Shown piece after piece: positions 42,277-53,454 of a stretch of 64,000 nt of DNA. How positions within the stretch are numbered: the stretch's first letter is position 1; each line of letters begins with the position of its first letter. The notes under the pieces were generated by a model. That model had not been told where the DNA came from. It searched no databases and saw only the letters and a program-made list of their open reading frames with translations. The stretch is from Microstegium vimineum (taxonomy: Eukaryota; Streptophyta; Magnoliopsida; Poales; Poaceae), in assembly GCA_022036555.1 (NCBI GenBank), contig CM039129.1:41939827-42003826 (forward strand), written 5' to 3'. Made by a program: the position numbers and the translations under genes.

Positions 42277-45088
42277 TGTAACACCCTAAAATTTGAAATA
42301 GAAATTAGATTTGAATTTAAATTAAATTTGATTTATTTCAAACATTTTTGTGCTCATAGAATTAATTAAATAAAACCTAAACAAATATTAAATACTAGGG
42401 TTAACAAACATGCTTTTGCATTCATGCTCTTGCATATTTATCTTGTGTTGTTGGTTTTTGCAAAGCTCAAAAGCATTTCAAAATCAGTTTGGAAAATGTT
42501 TGGAAAGCAAAGAGAAAAGAAAAATATATGAAAAATCGGTTGCAAATAGAGAATAAAAAGAAAACCCTTTTCTTCTCCCCCTCCTCCCCTTTCAGCCTTT
42601 CGGCCCAGCCAGCCAGACAACCCCCTCTCCCTTCCTTTCTCCCGCTCGGGCCGGCTACCCCCGCCCCGGCCCAGCTCCCCTCGGCCCAGCAGCGCGCCAG
42701 CCTGCCCACGCCCCTTCCACTCTCTTCCCCGACCGACGTGCGGGCCCCGCGTGTCAGGCCGTCCGTCCTCAACCCGAGTCCGCCTCGGACTCCCGCCGCA
42801 CCGCACCGCGCCGCAACAGCCGCATGAGTTCCTCGCGTGTATCCGCGTAGGAGTCCGCCCTCTACCCCTCTGCTCCGCCATAAATAGCGCCGCCTTCCCA
42901 TCGCCTCGCCTCGCAAGCCGCAACAGCGCTCCACCGAGCCGAGCACCGTCGTCCAACCGCCGTTCTGCACCTCTGGCCGCCTCAAGCTCTCCGTCGAGCG
43001 TCGCACCAGCTTCACGTACGTGCGGAACACCTCATCTCTCTCTCCTCCTCTCGGTTCAAGCCGTAACCGCACGCGCCGCCGTGTGCAGGAGCCTGCCGCC
43101 GCTGTCTCTCGTCGCCAGGCACCTCCGAGCCCCTCCTCTCGCCATCAATCTCCGCGGTGAGTTCGCCATCTGCCCCTCTTGCTCCTCGACCCGTTCCCGT
43201 GCAAAACCGAGCACCCGATCGCCCTTTTCCCCTTCATCCGGCGAGCCGGCCATGGTGCCGCTGTGGAGCTCCGTCGCGGAGCCCCTGTATCCGACCGACA
43301 CCCCTCTCCTTCCCCCTCTATTCTAATCTGAGCCATCGGCTTCAGATCCAACGGATCAGATCCACCGATACCCCTTCGCGTGTCACTTTTGCTAAAGAAA
43401 CCCTCGGGTTTTTGGCCCTCAACCCGCAGTTCTGTGGCGCCCCCAGCTCTACGCTTCTCCCTCTGGAAAGCGTATTTCTTTTTTGATCTATTTTAATTCG
43501 AATTTAAATGAAAATAGCTATTTACAGATTTGCCACTGATCTTTAAATGCTAATAACTTGCTCGTTTTTAATCCAAATCGATCCGTTCAAGTTGCGTTAG
43601 ATTCGTAATTTTATGCTCTATCCAGTAGTATAGATTTCACCTATGTTAATCACTTTTGAAAATAAAAGTTTAGATTAATTCTTTTAATGCTTTAATCTTG
43701 CTCTTTAAAATCTTGTTTAATCTATAGTTTATTCGTTTTAGATCCGTTTAGCGTGATTTTCGCGTCTAAATGATCGTAGTATCATATAGATCTGTTTTAT
43801 AATCTTTTCAAAACCTCTTTATTGTTTATGGTGTAATGTTCTAATTATATCTTGGTTGCTTCGTGTATGATTGTTCGGATGTTTGCGTGGTGGTGTTGAT
43901 CGAGTACAGCCGGTGAGTTTTTCGGTGATTAGGAGTTCTTTGCAGCAGATCAGGACCACCAGGAGCTTTGTGATCAAGGAAAGTTTAACATAGGATCATC
44001 CTTGTTACCTATTCACCTTAATTCACCTAGTCATGATTGCATGTGTTTCAATTGATTCCTATTTAGATCTTTACCATAGCTTGTTACCTTTTACCTTGTC
44101 ACCCTGGGATACTATTGCATATGGGTAGATCTGCTATGCTTTATGAGTTATGAGAAGAATCTTGACTAATGATATATGCAACAATGAGATAAAATTGGCT
44201 TTTGTAGCAACATGGAATAGGACACCACTGTAGGGCAAAAGCTGGGATAATAACGCAACCACAAGTGCTAACATGGCTCTGGTTTTAGTCAATTATGGAA
44301 GTTGGACTAGCATGATTGTAGTTCGTGAAAGGCACCTTTGCCGAGCTGATTATGGGGTATAGCCTGTGTGGGGACCGTTGCGGGTGGTACCATCGGAGTG
44401 TCCCTTATACCCCTTTGCATTGGGTCCGTAGGGTCTACTACTTGCTGGAAAGACTTTTTGAAAGACTTCATAGTGTACCCTGCCCACTCACCTTGGCAGT
44501 GTTTTGGGAGTTGCAAACCCGGGCATATGGGCAACACGGCTTGTGGGTAAAGTGCGTAACCTCTGCAGAGTATAAATCTATCATGATAGCCGTGCTCATG
44601 GTCACGAGCGGCCTGGAAAACTCACAATGTAGATGATCATGTTGTTTAATTGTTAATGTTGATTAATAATCTTATCATGTGGTTGTTAATTGGGTTTGCA
44701 TAACTAAAGTTAAGTGTTGGTAAAACTTGACCAAGCTAAAAGCAACCGCAGTTCAGACAATGTTAGCCTTTGTGCTTCATAACCCTGTGTTACTCTTGCT
44801 GAGTACTTTAAGTGTTCACCCTTGCTTTATCATCCTCATCAGATGGCTATGAAGACTACCGTGAGGAGTACTAGGCTAGTGGTCAACCAGTCGGCGTTCT
44901 CTGTGAAGTGGAGCTTCGTCGCGAGAGTTATCTTTATTTCCACTGTTATGTTTAAGAATATTATTCGTTATGTAATAAGCACTCAGTGATGGTACTATTT
45001 AAAGATTTATCGGTTTATGTGTGTGATTGATCTCTGGGCACACATGAGTTATTCGCATTCAATTTTATTCTTAAAATTGGGTGTGACA
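42277..45088 (+). mobile_element. Solo LTR (2812 bp), Ty3-like, TSD ATTGG
   Basis: Starts TGTAACACCCTAAAATTTG and ends TTGGGTGTGACA, flanked by ATTGG at 42272-42276 and 45089-45093. Same family as 9284-12326: shared GC-rich U3, TATA-like CCATAAATAGC at 42879-42889, GATCGAGTACAG, TAGCAACATGGA and CCCGGGCAT/AAACCCGGGCAT blocks. The two copies differ by many substitutions and by about 230 bp, so they are old, separate insertions. Confidence 0.9.
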
Positions 45089-45093
45089 ATTGG

Positions 45094-45830
45094 TTGTGTC
45101 CACCACACAGGGTAGAGCAAAAAAACAACCTGGTATTATTTGCCCCTACCGAGAAGTTTCTATTAACCTGTGTGTTGATCACTGCTAAAAAGAGCTACAC
45201 TTCCAACTCAATACAGTGCCATATGACAAAAAAAATGTAGCGAGGGTTTTATAGGTGCGTGGGATTAGTAACTCATCAGAAATTTTCTTGAAAAACTTGT
45301 ATACCATATTAGCTGTACCCAGGGGACGACAATTTTATTGAAAAGCTGCTTCATTCTGACTTTTCAAGTCTAACAATTCCTCCCACAGTTTTGGGTCATA
45401 CTTAAATTAGAGAACTGGACACTTTTCCACGTATGTAACAATGTATTAGGGAACCAGCTGTGTGGTGGCTATAGGGCTCCAGTTGAATTTTTCTCTACTC
45501 TCAATCCTCACACATGGACAAATGTTGCCCTACCACCACGGCTGCATGTTTCTTTAATATACATATGGAACACATTTTTCCTTGGGTTTTTCTAGTAATA
45601 ATTCCTAACTCGGGCTCCCAATGAACTGATATTAGCTACGCAAAACATATCAGGTAATATAACAAAACTCTGGGTTTTTTCCTGACGGCCAAAAACCATC
45701 AGGGAAACGGCTGGTTTTCCGATTCGTTATTTCGTGGCGTAGGCTTCCACCGGGGCACATGTCACATACACATGCTCTGGTTGGACGTCATTTTATATCC
45801 TCTTCGGCTCTTCTGGGTCTAACATATATG
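45094..45830. other. Far end of P13 unit and spacer
   Basis: 45110-45300 matches 46196-46315 (CTACCGAGAAGTTTCTATTA, GATCACTGCTA, AGAGCTACACTTCCAACTCA, TTAGTAACTCATCAGAAATT), showing that P13 and P14 units arose by duplication. No gene. Confidence 0.55.
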
Positions 45831-45835
45831 TTATG

Positions 45836-45844
45836 TATATATAA
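45836..45844 (+). promoter_or_regulatory. P14 TATA box
   Basis: GTATATATAAACACACACATCCATTT-type arrangement, the clearest match to the shared TATA and leader start together with P16. Confidence 0.75.
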
Positions 45845-45867
45845 ACACACACATCCATTTGTGCCAC

Positions 45868-46394
45868 TAGAAAAAACAACCTCATATATATATTACTCTC
45901 CATCAAGGTTTTCAAGGAGCAAGACACACATATCTCGCAGCTACTATATTGTAGCTAGAGTATAGACATGAGAGGCACCTGGAATTCAGCTCTCCATTGT
46001 CGCTAAGTACCAGTGTCTGCAGAGCCACCTTAGGTCTCACCATCGCTTGCATGTCGACCATATGTGAGACCTCACTATACCATATGCCCAGTGTCGTCTC
46101 GAAGGTCGTTGCTGGCACACCAAATATGCTACGTTTTCAGCAAGAGTTCCAAACAAGAGCACAAGGAAGTATATACATATAGCCAGCGTAGAAACATCTA
46201 CCGAGAAGTTTCTATTAATCTGTGTGTGTTGATCACTGCTAGAAAGAGCTACACTTCCAACTCATGTAGCGAGAGCTTTAGGTGTGTGGGGTTAGTAACT
46301 CATCAGAAATTTTATTGAAGACCAAAGAGCGAAATGTAAATGGCGGGGATTCTTATCGTTTTTAGAACATACCTTAGTAAGTGCTAATAAGTTT
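45868..46394 (+). ncRNA. P14: 21-PHAS precursor
   Basis: Site 45963-45984 with one change (position 4, G to A), then TTCAGCTCTCCATT. Immediately upstream is TATTGTAGCTAGAGTA. Cut predicted before 45975. The arm is closely related to P13 and its last part is repeated beyond the LTR at 45110-45300. A small frame across the site is not preserved in P13. Confidence 0.8.
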
Positions 46395-46539
46395 TCCTGC
46401 AGCCTCGATACTGGTCAATAATAACTATCAAACGTTATTGAAGGACTGTCATCTTACTTATAAACGTCAAGATGCATGCAATCTTTACATTTTCATCAAC
46501 TTACAGGAGATATTTTAATTAACCCAATTCCATAATCTG

Positions 46540-46670
46540 TATATCTGCTCCTTATTTTCATGTCTCTACTGCAGTGGATTCATATATATATATATATATA
46601 TATATATAGCTCCCTCTTGTTGAGGAAAATAAATTACAGAATGAGTGCAACAATATACTATTTTATATAT
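46540..46670 (+). promoter_or_regulatory. P15 upstream region, promoter type B
   Basis: CTCCTTATTTTCATGTCTCT, ACTGCAGTGGATTCA, an inserted (AT)n tract (46582-46608), then AGCTCCCTCTTGTTG and a TATA-like TTTTATATATATGC at 46662-46675. Confidence 0.55.
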
Positions 46671-46699
46671 ATGCTCTATCACATAAAGAAAGAAATATT

Positions 46700-46830
46700 C
46701 TCAAAAAAATAGTAGTGGATGAGGCAAGTGTAGATGCGCAAATAGAAGGGTATGACACGACACGTTGAGAGCACGATTAGGCATGACATACCAAGGGTGT
46801 GTTTAGTTTTAATTAGGCAAGGTGTTGCCG
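46700..46830 (+). pseudogene. P15: strongly degenerate PHAS unit
   Basis: Leader GTGGATGAGGCAAGTGTAGATG (as in P3: GTGGATGAGACAAGTCCATG) is followed 70 bp later by TAGGCATGACATACCAAGGG at 46778-46797, which keeps the first nine site positions but not the GAGGC core. Probably a dead unit; it could also be chance similarity in a real leader. Confidence 0.4.
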
Positions 46831-47085
46831 CAATCCGAGATCAAACCATTTTTTAGGGAATCAAATGTAGATAATATTTTTATATAAATATTGTAGATAT
46901 CAATGACATCTATAACTTTCTAGTTTTGAGTTATTTCATTTGAGATCATTAAGACGCTTAATAAACATTACTTTCATATTAAGGGTATTTTTGACTTTTC
47001 ATACCCACGTTTTGACACCGTTTACACTCAAATGGACAAAATGGCGTGTAGAGAGCAGTGACATATAACTACGGGAGAAACCAAG
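46831..47085. other. Spacer
   Basis: AT-rich; no gene recognised. Confidence 0.3.
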
Positions 47086-47480
47086 GGCACTCGGCAACGA
47101 GCTTCCGTTGCCGAGTGTCGTAAAAATGCACTCGGCGACGCCAAAACACTCGGCGACGAAATCTGTGTCGAGTGCCATATGTTACACAGCTCTCGGCAAA
47201 TAAAAGCACTCGGCAACGCCAGGCTTTGCCAAGTGCAGCACTCGGCGAAGAATTACTTTCGGCAAAAAATATCACGGCGTAATGGTCAAACCAACCGCGC
47301 TGTCAAACTTAAAAAAAATCGCCGAGCGCAAAGGTAAAGCACTCGGCGACGAGCATCCTTTGCTGAGTGTCATCCACGGCACTCGGCGACGAGGAGTCTT
47401 TGCCGAGTGCCAGGAAAATGCACTCGGCAACGAGGAGCCTTTGCCGAGTGTCGTCCACGGCACTCGGCGAAGATTTTTTT
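47086..47480. mobile_element. CACTA fragment with ACTCGGC subterminal repeats
   Basis: At least eight copies of CACTCGGCRACG and GCCGAGTGYC in both orientations. CTACGGGAGAAACC at 47068 may be a decayed terminal repeat. The other end is missing. This repeat family is different from the CACTGCCGG family at 27170 and 47821. Confidence 0.7.
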
Positions 47481-47820
47481 TTTTGGATTTCTTGACCCAA
47501 TTTTTTTTGAGGACTTTAAATATATATGACCACTCAAACTTTTTAATGACTTGCAATAAATACTTACTTGGCACTTGATACCATTTTAAACAATTTCTTC
47601 GAACATTCCTTGATGCTAATCCACCCATAGCAGACATTATTGCACCATTGAAAACGAATTTTAGTGCTCCCCACCACCTGATTGGTTAGAAGCAAAAAAA
47701 ACCTTTGCAGCTCAATTACATGAGTAGCAGGAGTTATACAATGGTTAGACCTATGCCACGATGCATGCCGGCCTTGAGTCCAGCTCCAGCGTCCTTTGTC
47801 TTTTCAGAGTGGGACTGAAA

Positions 47821-48991
47821 CACTAGATATGCATATCAGTGTCGGCCTATCACTGTCGAGTTTGGCAAAACCGGTAGTGATAAATCTTCACTGCCAGTTC
47901 CAGCCACGAACCGGCAGTGAAGGTCATATTCACTGCCGGTTCGTAATTTGAAAAAATAGATTTGTAAATTGATTGCTTGAGCCACTAAACGATTTCAAAT
48001 GAAAAAGTTGTAAACTACAAAGTTTCATAACTTTTCGAGATCTACAACTTTCATGTGCAAAGTATTTTCATCCGAGGTCGTTTACAAAAATTTGAATTTC
48101 AAATTTGACACATTCTAACGTATTTTTTGGCCACTAAACGATTTCAAATGAAAAAATTGTGAACTACAAAGTTTCATAACTTTTCGAGATCTACAACTTT
48201 TATGTAGAAAGTTTTTCCATCCGAGGTCGTTTACAAAAATAAAAAAAGTCAACTCTATAGGTATATCAGTGCCGGTTCCAGCCACGAACCGGCAATGAAG
48301 CTCATCATCACTGTCGGTTGTGGCTAGAACCGGCAGTGATATCATGGCCACTTTCACTGCCGGTTCCAGCCACGAACCGGCAGTGATGATGAGCTTCATT
48401 GTCGGTTCGTGGCTGGAACCGACACTGATGTACATGTACACTGATTTTTTTTTTTTGTAAATTACCTCCGATGGAAAAACTTTGTACATGAAAGTTGTAG
48501 ATCTCGAAAAAGTTATGAAACTTTGTAGTTCACAACTTTTTCATTTGAAATCGTTTAGTGGCCGAAAAATACGTTTGAATATGTCAAATTTGAAATTCAA
48601 ATTTTTATAAACGACCTCGGATGAAAAAACTTGCTACATGAAAGTTGTAGATCTCGAAAAGTTATGAAACTTTGTAGTTCACAACTTTTTCATTTGAATT
48701 CGTTTAGTGGCTCAAACAATCATTTTACACTCGGTTTAGTATAGAATATGAGGAAGGACTAACGAATCTAGGTACAAATGAGTAATGAGTGGAGTGGTAG
48801 AGGAGGTATCACGCGAGGGTGAGGCCTCGGGTTCAAATCTCGACTGGAGTGCATTCGTAATTTTTATGCGAAAAAATACATGACTTGTTCCTGGTGGTCT
48901 CTCTTAGAATTTTTTAAAAAAATCGATTTTAAAAACACATCCCTACCGAAAGCTCAGTGATTACAGATTCTGGACAGATTCTGTAGCAGTG
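47821..48991. mobile_element. Non-autonomous CACTA element folding as a long hairpin (1171 bp)
   Basis: Left end CACTAGATATGCATATCAGTG aligns with the CACTA end at 27170; right end is GATTCTGTAGCAGTG. Flanking triplets AAA and AAC are a possible imperfect duplication. Arms 47971-48240 and 48465-48721 are inverted copies of each other (CACTAAACGATTTCAAATG and complement), and the centre (48260-48430) holds palindromic ACTGCCGGTTCC/GGAACCGGCAGT units. A tRNA-like segment lies at 48787-48840. A transcript would form a nearly perfect stem of about 250 bp. No protein is coded. Confidence 0.8.
48787..48840 (+). other. tRNA-like A/B-box segment
   Basis: AGTGGAGTGGTAGAGG resembles a tRNA A box, and CGGGTTCAAATCT a B box. 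Spacing of about 30 bp between them fits Pol III promoters. No full cloverleaf by eye. Confidence 0.5.
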
Positions 48992-49760
48992 AACAGCGGC
49001 ACTACGTCAAAGCCTTCATGTGAGCCCACATACATACTCGTACTAGTGTACTATCTGGAGTGAGGCCAAGGGTGGCAGCGTATATATACCCTGCCCAGAT
49101 TCGCTGAGTTGAGATTCTGGGGCTTGCTTTCATGCAGAGGCAGAGCCGACAACAACCGGAGAAGATGATGCTTCCTTTCGGCGCGGAGGCAAGGAGCCGG
49201 GATAATCGGGCCGCGTTGGACAATGAGGTGCTAGCTCCATGGCTGCGAAGCACAATGAATGGGGAAGGTCTCAGCTGGCTCCTTGTTGCAGCGCTCTAAC
49301 AGATGGCTGGTGCAGAATACTAAGTCCAGGTTGAAGGTTGCCCTTTGCAGGTATGTCAAATGGTGATGTGCAACAGCTTAGCAGCGCTAAACAGGCTATT
49401 AGCACGTTCCAAGCCTTAGCGCTAAAACTAAAATATCTTAGCTGCAGCCATGTCCAGCAGAGATCTCTCTAATTAAGCTATATATAGCAGCAGAGCTATA
49501 GCTAGAGATTTAGAACCTTGTTTCTGAAACAATCATTGAATGAGGAGGACACTGATGTATAGAAATTATGATAGATCAAATCAAGTTTAAGTTATATCCA
49601 GCGAAGCTAATGATAATTAAACAAATTAAATTATCTGGAGAAATGGTTACAATTAATGTGGTTATTCATTAGAGATCCATAAACAACATGAACGTATCAC
49701 CTGAATCACATGGTACAGGAAATCGTTGCAATGTGAAATATTCAGTGTAAATTAGAAGCT
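48992..49760. other. Spacer left of P16
   Basis: No gene recognised. A TATA-like GCGTATATATACCC occurs at 49077-49090 but no PHAS site follows. Confidence 0.35.
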
Positions 49761-49764
49761 AAGA

Positions 49765-50002
49765 TCTTTAATTTGTCATCATCTTTACTGCAAAATGGGT
49801 TGCTTTTTTTGAATATTATCACATTGATAGAAAAACAATTTGGGGATGTTGTTTCTGCCCTTTGATTATATTCTTAATAAGACCATCATGTGTAAGCAGA
49901 GCAGACTCAGCCTATTAGGCAGCTTTTGGCTTAAAAACAATGCAGTGCAGTTACTATATTTCCTGTCCTGTGAGCTCCTCCCGATCTGAGAAGATATATA
50001 AA
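49765..50002 (+). promoter_or_regulatory. P16 upstream region, promoter type A (reference copy)
   Basis: AATTTGTCATCATCTTTACTG (49769), TTGGGGATGTTG, AGGCAGCTTTTGGCTTAAAAA with TGCAGTGCAGTTA (49917-49953), then TATATAAA at 49995-50002 followed by CACACACATCCATCAG. The box lies about 50 to 80 bp before the TATA box in most type A units. Confidence 0.65.
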
Positions 50003-50027
50003 CAGTTAAACACACACATCCATCAGA

Positions 50028-50584
50028 ACCGCTGCAAAGAAACAGAACTTTGTATAGTTACAAATGAGAGGCGTCGATCAGTTGACCACAGAGATCCATT
50101 ACTCCATTAGTACCTGATGTGTGTGCATATCCAGTGCCTAGCGGTTATAGTATAGGCATGAGAGGCACTGGGAACTCAGATGCCACCTATTTTTGTACCT
50201 AGTGGCTATATATCTGGTGCATGACCTCCGATATAGCGTGGGGTTCTGGATCAGAAAGAGGTGGCGATCCAAAAAAAGTTCATATGGCATCTTCAGATCC
50301 TCTGTTGTGCGGGCAGTGGAAGGAAGGCTGGAATAGTCACTGCCATATGCTGGTTCCTCTAAAGCCGCAGAGACAATGGCATCTTGGAATATTCCAAATG
50401 GCAACAACCAGTCACTACTGTCTTGATTCTTGAACCACTCTATGATCCATGGGAATTATCGTGAGTGTTAATCTAATTAGGAATTTCTCTCCTAGAGTTT
50501 AAACTAAATTTGTAGAGCCTGCTAATTCCTGCTACAAGCTGGTGGACATCACCACCTAGAACGACGGAGCTAGTTTACATTGTC
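50028..50584 (+). ncRNA. P16: 21-PHAS precursor
   Basis: Site 50153-50174 with one change (position 17, C to T), then CTCAGATGCCACC. Leader: GAACCGCTGCAAAGAAAC, CCATTAGTACCTGATGTG, GGTTATAGTA. Cut predicted before 50165. Arm resembles P1 and P17 for the first 60 nt (TGGCTATATATC). Promoter, leader and site are all intact, so this is one of the best candidates for an active locus. Confidence 0.82.
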
Positions 50585-51140
50585 TAGCATTTCAGTTGTA
50601 ATAGAATTTACGATCACTACTATGGATATTTTTGGAAACCATCATTTTGGGTAAACGGTTAGTTTTACTCACTCGAACTCACTCACGACCTACCTCTCAA
50701 CACTAACACCATATAGTGTTATCCATACAGCATACCCTCACTTGTGAGTATATATAGAATTCTCTTTTTATATAATTATTCATAATCTTGTATTGAATAT
50801 TTTCACTACTAAATGAACTCAAATAAAAAAAGTATCAACTACAAAGTTTAAAATCTTGGCAAGCACCACAACTTTGTGTAGAAAGTGTCCCCATTCGAGA
50901 TTGTTTCAAAACTTTCAAATACTCGAAGCTCAAAATATGTGAATTTAAAACAAATATTTGACACATTAAACAACTTATCAATATAATAACAGCCAAGTGG
51001 AGAGAAGCGCTCATTAATTATGTTTAATCATTGATATGTCCCAAAAAGGGACTGCAACATTAAAGTATATGTATATGTGTACTGAATGACATTTATCTTT
51101 AATTAAATGCACTAAACCATTTTCATATCCGTTAATAAAG
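50585..51140. other. Spacer with old CACTA-like filler
   Basis: 50780-50960 has ATCAACTACAAAGTTTAAAATC and ATTCGAGATTGTTTCAAAAC, resembling the interior of the CACTA element at 47821. No ends. No gene. Confidence 0.4.
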
Positions 51141-51144
51141 TGCA

Positions 51145-51379
51145 CTTCAATTTGTCAGCATTTTTATTGCAAAATCATTTCATTTATAATTATTTCCTCA
51201 CAGTTGATGGTAAAAAAAACATATTTTGGTATTTTACATGGGCCCTTGAGCTAACCATCATTATAATACTAGCAGCCAATGCAGAAACATGCTCTTTAGG
51301 CAGTTTGGTTTAACAAGCATTCAGTGCAGTTATTTTTTTTCTGCCGTTGACGCTCCTTTTTGGTGTGACAATATATATA
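51145..51379 (+). promoter_or_regulatory. P17 upstream region, promoter type A
   Basis: CTTCAATTTGTCAGCATTTT (51147), TTTTGGTATTTTACATGGGC, TTTAGGCAGTTTGGTTTAAC with TTCAGTGCAGTTAT (51296-51333), TATA at 51371-51379, then ACACACATCCATAAG. Confidence 0.65.
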
Positions 51380-51404
51380 CACACACATCCATAAGCGTGG
51401 CTCA

Positions 51405-51880
51405 AAAGCAGCAATACTTCCAACTCAATGGTAGCATCGTCAATGAAATTTGTCCCTGATCTAGGCATGTGGTTATAATATAGGCATGTGAGGCGCCGTG
51501 AAATCAGCTCTCACTGGTTCTATCCACAAACTGATGGCTATATATCCTGTAGGCAACGTCAGTATCACATTAGGTACGAAGAGGTCGCCCACACCCACAA
51601 CATGTGGGCTGTTTTCCTGAAGCTTGAATTATTGTAGGCCAACATCACCCATGCAAGAATAGGAAACAAATTGGAGCACCCTCAGTTTGTATGTTGCAGT
51701 TGGGTTTGCGACAATAGTAGCCGCGGAAGCTCAGAAATTTATCAAGGCAACACTGGTTTTGCATGTCCTCTAGAGCTTGAATTTGTTGCCCAAATCTAAT
51801 GCTCATGTAGCTCCAGTGATATATGTGTTACAATAGAAAGAATCAACACTAGCCACAAAAAATAAAATAGAAGTGTCATG
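51405..51880 (+). ncRNA. P17: 21-PHAS precursor
   Basis: Site 51481-51502 with changes at 9, 15 and 19, followed by ATCAGCTCTCACTGG. Leader: AAAAGCAGCAATACTTCC, TTTGTCCCTGATCTAGGC, GTGGTTATAATA. Cut predicted before 51493. The arm from 51690 on becomes the type B promoter block of P18, so the real transcript may end before it. Confidence 0.75.
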
Positions 51881-52369
51881 ACTGAGGTATATGTACGAGT
51901 GATATACATACCCATACTATTCTCTATATATAGAGTAGGCATATGGGAGGCTTTTGATAACTCAGCTCTATCCTAGCTTCTTTCAGGATTGGTCACAGCC
52001 TCAATATGGCCCCCAATATTTGTTCTGAAGGCCTCCACCGCCGTGACCCAAAGAAATGTTCCAATCTAATCCCAGCATTATTATATTAGAATAGCAATCA
52101 TTGATAAAGCTTGGCACTCTTATCACTGATTCACTATGAGGGAGCACGTACTAGTAGTCACTGACTCACTGGTCTCAGTTGGTTGGATGGGCACATCCAC
52201 AGAAAAGTTGAACCCCGATGTACTTGATAACTTTATGGTAAAACGTGGAGAAAGAATTCAGAGCAGCCCACACCTGTGTGTGACAGGCACGCTCAATCCA
52301 CATGCCTGTCACGGATAAGAACAGTTGAAGACGTTTCCATCTTGTCTTGCATATACAAAACGTTGAAGG
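51850..52369 (+). ncRNA. P18: 21-PHAS unit with altered site
   Basis: Site-like 51936-51960: starts TAGGCAT, has two extra bases, keeps GGGAGGC, then TTTTGATAACTCAGCTCTATCC. The insertion and TTTTGATAA change most of the seed-pairing 3' part, so cutting is doubtful. Upstream type B block at 51690-51825 (GTTGCAGTTGGGTTTGCGAC, CAAGGCAACACTGG, AATTTGTTGCCCAAATCTAA) and leader TTACAATAGAAAGAATCAAC are clear. Confidence 0.55.
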
Positions 52370-53420
52370 CAGAGGCAGATCGTGCTATAACTATGCATGA
52401 ATGCTAGCTTATAGTTATTAAAGCGTGTCTTTATTTTCCATTAAATTGAAGACTTGCCCACAACAGAAATTTTAGACTTCTCCTACTTCTCCACGGGGTG
52501 TATGCAGCTTAGGTTAAAAAGACCAGAGTGCAGTTTTTTTTGAAAGGACAATTATTAGTTTCCCATGTGAGTGCCCTTAGTTTTTTAGTACTCTTTTATT
52601 TTAACATCTATGATGACATGAAATATTTGTAGAAAATTTGAAACAATTTTAAAGCATAATTTGTAAATATTTCAATCCTAAGCAAAGTTTTATAAGTTGT
52701 ACATCCTTAATAAAATATTATAAACTTATGATTATTGGAGAGTACATTTTATTAATTACAAATGTAACAGTTTGAATTATAAAAATTGATGGCCTTATTT
52801 TATTGGATAAAGATTGTAAAATTGAAACCTTGATATGAATGCATGGCTTATAAAATTTACCAAAGGTGGTAAGAAAAAAGAGGCAATGTATAGTAGCCTC
52901 TAGTTAGGGATGGGCATTCCGGTTACCTTAAATTAAAATCTCGGCTTGGGTAATTTCTCTTTTGAAATATGATACCCCAAGTTTGTCATTGTTTGGAAAA
53001 AAAACAATGAATTTATTTTTATGGTAACTATATATCTTTAGTCAAGCGTGCGGTTGACTCAACCACCCCTATATATATATCACCAATTCCTTGAGTCACC
53101 TGGCATGAGAAAACTGCACCTAAAAATATGAAAAATATAAGTTTTAGGAGGAGTTGTTTTACATCAACCATTCATGAACATAGAATAATTTCTAGGTAAG
53201 ATTTTTCTAAGGCAACCGTCGTGAAATTCAGTTTATATATAGGGGTAGTGAAAAAGTTTGAACAGAGCTGGACATTTTTAAGTATAGTTTTCTATGCTAA
53301 CTGTGTATATATAAAAAAGTTATACACACTTAAAAATCATTTGCAGTAGTGGGTAGGGCTTCAATGGGTATGTATAGTCTCATTAATTCTTTTATTATGA
53401 CCTCTCAGCTGCTTCTAGTC
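52370..53420. other. Spacer between P18 and P19 with a displaced type A box
   Basis: A good type A box (TATGCAGCTTAGGTTAAAAA, GACCAGAGTGCAGTT) lies at 52501-52535, but the TATA box of P19 is 890 bp further on, against about 50 to 80 bp elsewhere. The AT-rich sequence between them is probably an old insertion; no ends recognised. No gene. Confidence 0.45.
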
Positions 53421-53422
53421 CC

Positions 53423-53429
53423 ATATATT
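53423..53429 (+). promoter_or_regulatory. P19 TATA box
   Basis: CCCATATATTCAGAAATCCATCGACAC-type arrangement: ATATATT, then the degenerated ACATCCATC leader start. Confidence 0.5.
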
Positions 53430-53454
53430 CAGAAATCCATCGACACATAAATAA

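Noticed and set aside
48787..48840. Functional tRNA gene
   Set aside because: A and B boxes are recognisable, but I cannot pair acceptor and anticodon stems; it lies inside a CACTA element.
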